Positions 1-10,100 of a DNA stretch of 62,542 nt are shown here, piece by piece. The notes under the pieces are model-generated. The model worked only from the letters and a program-made list of their open reading frames with translations, was not told the DNA's origin and made no database searches. The position numbers and the translations under genes are program-made. The stretch covers positions 203,212-265,753 of the forward strand of contig CAJINV010000006.1 of assembly GCA_905178155.1 (NCBI GenBank), written 5' to 3'. The first letter of the stretch is position 1, and each line of letters begins with the position of its first letter. This DNA comes from Amoebophrya sp. A120. Taxonomy: Eukaryota; Sar; Dinophyceae; Syndiniales; Amoebophryaceae.

Positions 1-3000
1 CGGCGCCGGTGTTATCTCTGCCGACCAACAGCTTAATTCCCAACCAGGACGACAAGAAAAGCAAAAAACCATGCCAACTACAATGACTGTCCCCACAAAA
101 CTTCAGGAGATTGACTTCGCTTTCGAGATGTCCAAGCAGATTCGGAAATTTCGGTATTTGAACCACTTGATCAAAATCGGCATTGTGAAGTCCATATGAA
201 CTGCAAAAGTACCGTACCCGTAGTACTATTGCAACACAAATTAGCTCAGCATGGCAAACGGAATTTGTCATGCTGATTTAGCTTGAAAATGAAATTTGTC
301 TTCTGCATGATTGCGATTAGTACGAGTGCGATGCTTTTGCAAAGGATATTCCACCGGGGTGCGGGACGGGTGGAGCTACTGTACGATTACCGGGCCGATG
401 GTAACTAGTACGAATCGAATGTACAAACAATTTTTCCGGGTGGATATCAAATGTAAAAATGTCTGGGTCTGGAAACTTGTGATGCTGGGTGGCGTCTCAT
501 GATGAGGCCACAAATGCTGGCTGAGCATGACAAGTTTCTGAGCTTCTAGGTATTGCCTATTCTGCATGACAAAGTGCGTCTCAGCGTCACAGAATAATGG
601 AGCTGTTGGGTAACGTGCATGACAGATTTAAGAGTCATGCCAGACAAGCATCACAAACGTGCAGTCATGCCAGGCAAGCATCATTTGATACCCAGTTCTT
701 TTCCGAACTGGAGGTGTCGTCGTGCGGGACGGTGATGTATGCATTGCAAAAGTAGAAGTACTAATCGCAGTCATGCATCACAAATCTGTCTATCAAGGTA
801 CAACCGCATCACAAACTCCATTTCTAATGCTGAGCAAATTTCTAATGCATTTGGTACTAGTACGATGCTTTTGCATTTCATATGATGGCGGCCTTGCTGT
901 TCTCCCCGTTCTATGCATTGCAAATACCGATCCGGGCGGTTCGGATTTGTCATGCGAGAGAAAGACAACAAGTTGGATTTGTGATGCATAAAATTGTATG
1001 TACAACTGGCGAGTTTTTTTTTTCAACATGCTGTGAAAGGACCACTCTGTCTCACTTTGTCATGCGTGAGACAAAAAATGAATCAGCGACATGCTCAACC
1101 CTGAAAAAAAAACTTCTGATCCTTTTACTCCGTACAAATGACGCTAGTACTCGGCAATACAAGATTTTGAAACGTCGAGGTAGGATGATATTTGCAAAGG
1201 ATACGTTCGCCAGAAACTGGATGGACCCGGTCTTGATCTTGATTTTCATGGTGTCTTCGAACCCGGTATTGGACATGTTCAGCACGATCTTTTTCAGTTC
1301 GTCCGTGCCGAATTGCATGCGGGGGAGGCAGCCAGTGTCCGGCACGATGGAATCCTGCGGGATGTCCTCTGCTATCCTACGTAAAAACGCTACCACCCCA
1401 TAGTTGTCAAGCAGATTTGCATGTACAGAAGATCTGATGTAGTGCACATCCGCATGAGAGCAATTTGCAGTCGTGTTCTTAGATTTCGTTTCGATTTGTG
1501 ATGCTGTAAACAGGATAAGCATGCGTCTTTGTAATGCGGCTGTTCTTCCCAAAGAACACTACGCTACAGATGGAAACTTGTAATGCACAACTCGCAAAAC
1601 TTGGAGATTCATTTGTGTTGCACATTTACCAACTTGACTAGTTATGGGGTGGGGACGTTTTTACATAGGATAACCGCTTGCGGCAGCTCAAACTCTATCG
1701 CAAGAAAAAAGTGTTACAGTTACACATTTGTTGGAGTTTCTGCATCACAAATTTTCTCTGTGCGGCAGACAAAACCTGTAATGCAAATATCAGTTCTGCA
1801 ACCCCTTTCCCTGCATGACAAAGGTTGTCTGTCTTGCGGCTCCTGCAACACAATGTGTAACTGTAACTCTTTTTTCTTGGTATAAACTCGCACACATTCC
1901 CGCTCGTGTCGAAGTCTAGCTATCATGTGTGAAAACGTCCCCAACCCCAACTAGTCCCCAGACTTGTCATGCAAATCTGCATGATGTTGGAAAACCTTTG
2001 CCATGCAGAAAATGAAAAACCCCATGAGAAGCATTTCCCGGTTGCGTTTTGGAATTTGTCATGCTAAAATCAGGATGAGATTCCCGATTTTTGATGCGGC
2101 TCCGCTAGTCAAGCATCAGGTTACAACCCTGCGAGCCCGGATTTGTCGTGTGTGTGTTCGTGTTGACTCCCAAAATAAATTTCAACTTTTGGATTTGTGT
2201 TGCAAGGTTCATATGTTGGGATGGGTCCGTTTTTCCTCAGGATACTAGACGAAAATGGATTTTCGCATTGGCGTTGGTCGGATGCCACCTTATGTGGCAC
2301 TTCGTCGGCAGTGTGGGGTGCGTGACGGTGGCGCCGAGCCTGTTCTTTGTTGGGAAAATTTTGTTTATGATCGTCCACTAACTATGTCATGATGAGATGC
2401 AGCTGCATTCGTGCGCAATCAATAAACGTAACGTATACAACAACAGCACTTCGTCGTCAACATGAAATAGGAGTACTAGGACCATTAGGATGATCAGCAA
2501 AGAACAATTTGTTCGTCAAACGAAAATGCTACAGATATTTTGTACTTCAATTGTCTCAACAGCTGCTGGCTTCGGAAAACCCAGGTATCCAACTGAAATT
2601 GTACTTTTTGCTGATAAAAATCAAGTTTGTGTTTGATGTGATGATGTTGAGAAAGAAGATGGAAACGAACCGGATAGATACCAGCGAAGCCGATCTATAT
2701 AATCGTACAAACGTTCTTCATCTTCATCTGCATGACTGTGACAAACTTGACTTTTGCAACAGAAAGTTTTTCGTTCCACGAGGATACAAGGAGCAGGGCT
2801 TGGGGCAGTGGTAGTATTCGAAAAACGAGTGCTCCAACTGCAGGTCGCACAAAAGCGTTTTCGATTCCGTCAAGCAGGTGCACCGCCAGCCGTATTCGGT
2901 GCAGTTGATGTTGATGGTGGTGTAGAGGTCGAGGATATCCTGTGGAAAAACGTCCCCACCCCAGAGTTGTCATGCAGAATTACATATCACAGGAAAACTT

Positions 3001-3282
3001 GCAATGCGCGTCCCCATGAGAGGCATTTCCACGAATCGTTTTATGTAATTTGTGATGCTGTAAAAAACAGGATACCAGGATGGCTTTGTGATGCGGTTGG
3101 CCTTGCTAAGCCACGTTTACAGTACAGAGAAAAACTTGTCATGCGTGGCTGCCAAAACTTCTGGATCTGTGTTTCAGAATTCCCATCTTGACTATGCGGT
3201 GGGGACGTTTTTACACAGGATAGCGGATGCTGTCCAGCCACCGCATCAGCCACTTCACGTTCGTCATGGAGCACTCCAACAT
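1..3282 (-). CDS. g01: unknown Cys-containing protein, partial, nine introners
   Basis: Unrecognised protein running off the left window edge. The start is the ATG at 3282-3280, preceded by an A-rich context. Exons are about 3282-3223, 2935-2787, 2585-2533, 2377-2245, 1920-1885, 1695-1673, 1372-1204, 911-883 and 737-691, with less certain exons further left. Removing the introners with one flanking repeat, and one GT-AG intron (2378-2532), keeps a single frame from the start through KAAITSRTTTPPVRKRTG. The N-terminal 70 residues contain closely spaced cysteines (NINCTEYGWRCTC, YYHCPKPC). The middle looks beta-rich and alternates polar and hydrophobic residues (AKIHFRLDFD, KIKIKTGSIQFL). No signal peptide was seen. 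The left end is uncertain because the introner at 445-690 is decayed and its splice points cannot be fixed. The plus strand is also open over much of 71-2381, but the minus reading has the better start, runs through the GT-AG intron and agrees with the neighbours. Confidence 0.7.
195..348. mobile_element. Introner F2 in g01
   Basis: 154 bp with arms TATGAACTGCAAAAGTACCG and the mirrored end CGATGCTTTTGCAAAGGATA. The flanking repeat is GTCCA (190-194) versus TTCCA (349-353), one mismatch. Confidence 0.8.
445..690. mobile_element. Decayed introner F1 in g01
   Basis: The left arm (TATCAAATGTAAAAATGTC, then GGGTCTGG) is intact. The right arm has lost its inner part and keeps only CATTTGATA. The flanks GTGGA and CCCAG do not match, so the exact intron limits are unclear. 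Confidence 0.6.
738..882. mobile_element. Introner F2 in g01
   Basis: 145 bp with a TATGCATTGC left end and a degenerate right arm. Perfect 5-bp repeat TGATG at 733-737 and 883-887. Confidence 0.85.
912..1203. mobile_element. Introner, divergent arms, in g01
   Basis: 292 bp. It starts TATGCATTGCAAATACCG and ends ATATTTGCAAAGGATA, so arm pairing is short. Perfect repeat CGTTC at 907-911 and 1204-1208. Excision joins FLAN to GENS in frame on the minus strand. Confidence 0.85.
1373..1672. mobile_element. Introner F3 in g01
   Basis: 300 bp. Arms are TATCCTACGTAAAAACG and CGTTTTTACATAGGATA. Flanks TCTGC and ACCGC match weakly, but equal-length removal joins LPQAV to DIPQD in frame. Confidence 0.8.
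1696..1884. mobile_element. Introner F7-like in g01
   Basis: 189 bp. Arms are TATCGCAAGAAAAAAGTG and its mirror ending TTTCTTGGTATA. Perfect repeat AACTC at 1691-1695 and 1885-1889. Confidence 0.88.
1921..2244. mobile_element. Introner F3 in g01
   Basis: 324 bp with arms around GTGAAAACGTCCCCAACC and the mirrored end CGTTTTTCCTCAGGATA. Repeat CTAGC (1916-1920) versus CTAGA (2245-2249). Excision joins HFRL to DFDT in frame. Confidence 0.85.
2378..2532 (-). other. Conventional GT-AG intron in g01
   Basis: On the minus strand a GTAGC donor follows KYKIS and a GTTAG acceptor precedes WTIIN. There are no inverted-repeat arms and no direct repeat. Phase 0 removal keeps the frame. This is the only ordinary intron I support in g01. 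Confidence 0.65.
2586..2786. mobile_element. Probable introner, unclassified arms, in g01
   Basis: 201 bp starting TATCC and ending GGATA with weakly paired arms. Flanks CCAGG (2581-2585) and CAAGG (2787-2791). Removal joins PCSL to VFRS in frame. Confidence 0.6.
2936..3222. mobile_element. Introner F3 in g01
   Basis: 287 bp. Arms are TATCCTGTGGAAAAACGTCC and its mirror ending TTACACAGGATA. Repeat GAGGA (2931-2935) versus GCGGA (3223-3227). Excision joins DSIR to DLYT. Confidence 0.85.
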
Positions 3283-4160
3283 TTTGTTTTGGGCGGATGA
3301 TGTGGACCGTTTGTGTTGCAGTTCGTCAGCAATTTTTACTTACAAGATGACAATGATAATGATTTCAGTGTATAAAAACGAGCGACTTTATTTGGCTACT
3401 TGTGAAACAGCTACTATAGAAGTTGGGTGTCCAAACCTAATGGTTGGGCTTTTCGAATAAGTTTGGAAGTTTTTCCGTGTATAGGTAGGGATAGGTGAAA
3501 AGAAACAACAAAACGCCTCCTCTTGTGGTCAGTAGAATGAAAGTCATCGAATCAGTTTCATAAGCACACAGAAGTTCTCTTCATTTTCTTCTCAGCAGCA
3601 CCAGCAGCAGAAATGCGTCACAACTTTATCTTGCGTACTGACGCGACGTCCCATGATCTTCCCATCGGTATAAACAACCCGCCTTATTTGAACAATTTTT
3701 ACATCTGCAACAGCATCAACTACTTCGTGAAAATGTTTTACGTGAAGAAAGCAGCCAGAAGACCACGCCGCTACCACACTAAAAGGTCGCGTGAGGTCGA
3801 AGCAGCTAGCAAGCAGTAGATATTTGTACTCAAATTCAGGTCGAAGCGTGTAGCAGGCATCTGTACTCAAATTCATACGGTGGGTTCTTTCTACAGTCAG
3901 CTTGTATTCATTTCCTTCCATCGTCGGCAACAACAGCGTCAGTCTTCACATCAGAACGCGGCTCTCAAACATACGACGAGATTTCAGTATTTTACTGGAG
4001 ATGAACACAAAAGTACTAAATCGCACGTTGCAGCAGCCTCTACGTAGCACAACGTCAGGTCTTCTGTGCAACATGGCACTTACGCGGCCGTACTTTGGTC
4101 AGTTGGTTAGTTATACTATTTCATAGGCAGCGACCTTCACCATCACCGCCTTTTCAGACA
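3283..4160. other. Intergenic, no supported gene
   Basis: This is the spacer between the stop of g02 and the start of g01. A short plus-strand reading at 3613-3819 (Lys/Arg-rich C-terminus) and a minus reading at 3592-3933 are open, but neither has splice, domain or compositional support. No introner arms were seen. Confidence 0.5.
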
Positions 4161-7100
4161 TCAACATGGCGTAGTAGTTCTTCTTTGACGAGACACAGAG
4201 GGGAGAGCGGTCGCGTTTGGCATTTGAGAGACCGTCGTCGCCGGCACGGGTGGTCGGGTCGTCACTACTGCATTTATTACTTCCTTTATTTCTTGTTGTG
4301 CGCCTCTGGTGCTCACCGCCGCTCCTGCTAGGGAATGATTTGTCGGCCCGCGTCGTGGTCCATTTTTGCTTGCGGCTGCAGCTCCCAGCACTGGTCTTGT
4401 CGGCCCGGTGGCGTTTTCTCCTCTGATATCCCTGCCCACGACCGCAGCTCCCACTACTGGCCTTTTTCCCAGCGCTCCTGCCGGTGCTGTTTTTCTGTTT
4501 TCTCCTCCTACGGCCGCAGCTCCTCTCGACGTAGCACCGGATATTACGAGTAGTCCTCGCGTCGTCCCCCCTGGAGGTTGCGGAGCCGGTGCTGCCCTCG
4601 GCGTTGCCACTGACGGCTGATGAATCAGTTTTCTGCCCGTCAGCCCTGATTGACAGGCCGGCCGCTCTCTGCCCGTCGTCGCCGCTGGAGGTCGAGGATC
4701 TGGCCCGCCTGCTCTTCTCACGCCCAGTACGGGCACAGCTGCAGCAGGAGCGTCGCCGCGATTTAATAAATTCTTGCCGGGTGGTCCTGCACGGCTGAGG
4801 CTCGCGGCCCGCTGCTGCCTTTCTTGCTGTTGCTCCGCTGCAACTTTCGCATAGTAGGCGGCCGTCCTTCGCTATCGCCAGGAAATTGATTGCCGCACAC
4901 TCGTACAAAAGGGGGTTTCTGCATGACAAACCCACTTGCCTTCGATGTCAATCCTGATTTGAATGATGAGTACTGACATTAGTTACATTCTAGGTTGGCG
5001 AAATTTGTGATGCTTTTTGTAGGTCGTCGTGTGCGGAAATAAATTTGTCTTGTTGCATAGTCGCTCCGTGTCGGCCGCACATTGTCGGCGCCATTCCTGC
5101 TTCTTGACAATGTCCAAAATGGTTTTCGGTTTGGCGTGCCCATAGAAGACGTCCTTGAGGCGCTTGGCCTCCTTCTCGTCTTTATGGATTGCAAAAATGT
5201 CTGGGCCTGGACGATTGCCAGCTTTGTCATGCACGTTTTCCATGACCCTTGAGGTCTGGTATGTAGGACATAGCATGACAGATTCTGCGAGACCTTTCTA
5301 ATGCCTATCCTGCACGAGAAACTACCTCTCGATTAGGTCAAAAGTGCACAACTTTTGGCAATCACGCAGCACAGATTTTTGCCTGATTCAGGTTTAGCAT
5401 GACAAGTTGCAACCTTCCAGACCCAGGCATATTTGCATTTGGTAGTCGTCCTTCCGTTTCTTCTCGGCTGGATATAGCCGTGCGCATAAACTACTCCCCA
5501 TCTTTCTCGTCCCCAGGGCCAAGGGTAGGGCGTGAACAGCAATACAATCGCCGGCAAAAATGCAGATTTTGCATGACAGAGTTGTGGCGGTATTTCGGCC
5601 GCTTCCGCCAGAGCCTCAGATTGGTCATGCAATTCAATTTTTCGCATAACAAATGACCGGGAGGCAGGGTTTCGCATTCTCAACATACTAGCTTTGCCTG
5701 CTTGTCCGCTTCCTTCCGGGCCTTGCTCCTTGCTCGCTCGTCCGCCCGCGCGGCCTGCGCCTTTTCCTTCTCTGCGGCTTTTTGGTCTCGCGCGTCCCGC
5801 TGCTCCTGCCGCTTTTGCTGTTTTTCGGCTGTTTCCTGGTATGCATTGCAAAGATGGATGTGTGGGTCCTCTGTAAGAATGCTGTATAGAATTGTCATGC
5901 TAAAAGTCTGGCATGTTGACACCGAGCTCTGTATTGCGTGGCCAGCAAGACGAGCCCCTCTGGTTTGTCATGCAAATAAAATGCTGTCGCTCATCCTGAT
6001 GCGGACTACGCAACACCGAGCCACGGAAAAATCTGTCATGCTTGGCGGTGCATTTCAGTGTGCATACTCTTCACTGAGACCCAGACACGCACCGCAACTC
6101 TCGAGACCCAGACATATTAGTTTGCAGTTGATAGCTGGGCCGGCTCCGCGATTTCCAGGAGACAGGACATCGCCGACACCACTTCCGTATCAAATGCAAA
6201 AGTGTCTGGGTCTGGAAGATTCTGAGTCTTGTCATGCACGGTTTGCATGGGCCATGATGTCTGTGATGCATGCCCTAGCATCACAGGTTTTTTGAGGGAT
6301 CTTTGATGCCTATTCCGCATGACAAATGCCCTCTCCACGTAGCAAAAATTAAAATCCTTCTGCTGCTCATGCAACACAAATTTTTCAGACATCTAAATCC
6401 AGCAGCACAAGTTCCATTCTTCCAGACCCAGACACTTTCGCACTTGATATTCCGAGCGCACGAAGATGGTGACCAGCTCCTTTATGGGTGTGTCAGGATC
6501 GAAATCGACAAAATGGAAAAATTTGTAATGCGTAACATGTAGGGCAAGTAAGGCCTGTGTTGGGGAGTAGGCAAATGAGACCGATTGCAAGCCTGATTAG
6601 GGGAAGGCGATGTGCTGCCGGAGCAGCACGCCAGGAGCAGTCTTCTTTGCCCAAACAGCATGACAGACTGGATTTTGGTGCTCCCGAAATTTGTCATGCG
6701 CCACTTGAAAACTGAGGCTCCAAGTGGTATCGATTTTATGCATCACAAATTATTTCGATTTTGTTGATTTCGATTCTGACACTTCCATATCCTTTATCTG
6801 GTAACTAGCGCCGCCCTATCCAGTGGAAAAGCGTCGCGAGCTGCGCTTGCCCGAATTGCAATCATGCATGGGTAGAGCGCCACAAATGGCTTGTATTGCA
6901 AAAGTAAGTCTCTGTATACCACGAGCTGCACTACTCCCCCGCGTTGCAATCATGCAGGAGAGCGCCACAGGTGAAAGTGGCTTGTATTGCAAAGGTGGCA
7001 AATCTGTGCAAACGAGTCCACTGCTAACGCGATGCTTTTGCACTGGATAAGTCCGGCTCTTCTACGTAGGCCGGGAGGAAATCCGGAGCGACCGCTGCCG

Positions 7101-10100
7101 CTATCCGCGTAGCCGCGGCCCAGGCGGTATCAAAAGGAAAAATCCCCCCTCCCCATATCAAAACGAAATTTCTGATGCTGGATTTGGATACACAAATCAA
7201 ATTTGTGCTGCAGTAGAGGAGTGCACGCAGATCCTGAGCCTAGGCGGGGGCCTTTCGGTGTAGGCGCCTAGCATGGTAGACAGCTACCCTGTAGGCCTTA
7301 CAACATTACAAATCGCCTGCATAACGTGGCGGACAGCCTGAGTGTGCCTTCTTGCAAGACAGACCCGCTCTGTGGTCACAAATCAGCAGCGCAAATTTTC
7401 GGAAACGTACCTTTTTGATATGGGGCGGGGGGACTTTTCACCTTGATACGCGGCTCGGCCCGCTTGCTCTTCTCTGTTCGCACTCCACAGCTTTCCCAGC
7501 GCGGATTTCACGGCGGCGAGGACGAGGGCGGCGTGCCTAGCGTACCCCCACGCCGTATCAAATGCAAAAATGTCTGGGTCTGGAAACTTGTGATGCTGGG
7601 TGGCGTCTCATGATGAGGCTACAGATGGTGGCTCAGCATGACAAGTTTCTTAGCTCCTTGGTGTTGCCTATTCTGCATGACAAACTGCGCTTCTGCATCA
7701 CAGAAAAGCCGAGCTCTTGGGTAACGCGCATGACAGATTTAAGAGTCACGCCAGACAAGCATGACAGCCATGAATTCTTCCAGACCCAGACACTTTTGCA
7801 CTTGATACGCCGGCGGGTGGTCTTGCAAAATCGCAGCCGCCGCAGTTTTGTACTGCTTCATGCCCATCTTGTCGTAGGTGCCCTCCGTAGTCCCGGTGCC
7901 GCGGACCGTTTTCCACGTCGCACCGGCCTCGAACAACTTCGCCTCTAGTATGGGGCTCTCAAACGTTCCATTGTCAGTTGTTATATGGATTTTTGATGCG
8001 AAAGCAGCATCAGCACCCGCGCGACCAAGGTAGCTCGCATGACAAATTATCGACGGGCCAAGCAACATAGAAGTCTGTGCCGAATTTGCAATGCACCACG
8101 CGCAAGCCCCCCCCTCACTTTTGCTATCCTTGCATGACAGACACATGCATACAGCTGACTGTAACATCTGAGAGCTTCGTAGCGAGTTGCGCTGCCGCCC
8201 GCGGTATCAAATGCAAAAATGTCTGGGTCTGGAAGAGTCATGCTGTTTTTGGATGAGTGACACAGAAGGTCTGGCATGGAAGATCTAGCATCACAGGTTT
8301 CGAGAAGCTTTCGCAATGCCGAATTCGCATGACAAATCCCCCACTTTGCTGGCAGAAAGTGGCAGACTTTGATACCTATGCATGAGATATTTTTCTGTGT
8401 TCTGAAATGCGCATCACAAGTTTGTACTCTTCCAGATCCAGACATATTTGCAATCCATACGCGGCGCACCCTCGTCGAAGGTTTCCCACCACTGGAGCCC
8501 TCTCGGCACGTGGTAATCGCGCTTGAGACTGCCCATCTTCAGCCTCGTCATGCGCTCCAGCTCGGCGAGCTCTTTTTCGGTGATGCCCTCGGGTTTCCAC
8601 GCTTTGACCTTGTACAGGCCCAGACCAGAAGCGACGCCCTGCAGTGGTATGATCCATTTTGGCCGGCTGCTATTTTTCTGTGGGTCAACAGCCCCTGCTG
8701 TCGTCGTGCCGCTGCTCAGCGTGCGATTTAGTGCTGCAGGGTCCTCGGTGGAAACAGATGCTCGAGCAGTTGTTGACTGCCGGCTGTTGCTGGAGTCATG
8801 ATGTACCAACCCAGATCCACCGCCGCCCTCGCCTCCAGAGCAAGAAGATGTAGCAGCGCCATGAGCCTCCGCGAAGCTGCTACCGCTTGCCGTGGTTGAT
8901 TGGCTGCTGCTGCTGCATCCCGGCCGTGTGTTTGTGTTTTCAGAGGGTTGTTTCTGATTTTCCAGGAAGAAGCTGCTGCCCGTCTCGCCAATGGGAGGCA
9001 CGCGGCTCCCACTGGCGCGCTGGCCTTTTCCTGACGACGCTGAAGATGTTCCCTTGGCGGCAGACAAACTGCACCCATGTTGGCCTTTGCCTTGACCCTT
9101 CGCCGCCCAGCTGCGCGACCCCTGAGAACAATGGCGAAGACCTTTAATGCCGTAACTGGTGGTCTCTGCGCGACTGTGGTGAAGCTGCTGCGCAAAGGCG
9201 GGGCGACCAAAAACGCCAGCAGTCGGGGCCTCTGTAGCGCTGCTGCCTTTGGTGGCAGCGGTCCTGTCGGGGTAAGAGTCATAGCCCCACTCGTGAAACT
9301 TGTATTGCGACCCGTTAGAAGTAGAGCGCGTTTGGTCTACTCGCGAAGACGAACTGCTGTGCCAGTGGTTGTGGTCAACATGCTGGCGATGTAATACACG
9401 GGCTCTACTGTCGTCGGGCTGGTTGCAGCCTTTATGCCACGAAGTCGCTGTCGCCCAGCCAGCTGCGCCTTTGGTCGTCGTGTAAAAGCTCGTCTGAACA
9501 TTCGCTCCCTTCGGGTAGTCGTAAGAGTGGACTCCTTGTGGTTCACGCGGCCACCAATAATTCCTGTGCCGCGAACGTGACCGGGATCGAAGCCGGGCTC
9601 CTTATCAAATGTAAAATGTCTGGGTCTGGAAGAGTCATGCTGTTTTTGCATGACACAGAAGGTCTGGCATGGAAGCTCTAGCATCACAGGTTTCGAGAAG
9701 CTCCCGCAATGCCGAATCCGCATGACAAATCCCCCATCTTGGTGACAGAAAGTGAGTAGCTTTTGCTACCTAGGCATGAGAGATTTTTCTGTGTTCTGAA
9801 ATGCGCATCACAAGTTTTTACTCTTCCAGACCCAGACATATTTGCAATCCATACTCCTTCTTGTTGTTCACGCGGCCACCTCCAATTATTCCTGTGCCGC
9901 GAACGTGACCGGGTCCGGGATCGAAGCCGGTTGCTCCGTGACCTCGACCTGGTTATGGTGGATTGCGACCGGTAGCTCCTGTTCTGAAAAGTAGATGAAT
10001 AACCAATCGCATGCATCCTGAGTAAAAACGTACCCACACCAGAGTCAGGATGGGGAATCTGCTAGACAAATCAGCCAGCTTTGGTTGTTTGGCATGACAA

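Noticed and set aside
3613-3819. Short plus-strand ORF ending in a Lys/Arg-rich tail
   Set aside because: Lies in a spacer, overlaps an equally open minus frame, and has no domain, splice or strand support.
4983-5276. Stop at 4983 as the end of g02
   Set aside because: The stop lies inside the F9 introner (4873-5059); its arms and TTCGC/GTCGC flanks indicate the gene continues to 4161.
8728-9282. Long Ala-rich minus-strand ORF
   Set aside because: It is an alternative frame of g02; the frame that joins correctly across introners 9603-9853 and 8205-8459 is a different one.
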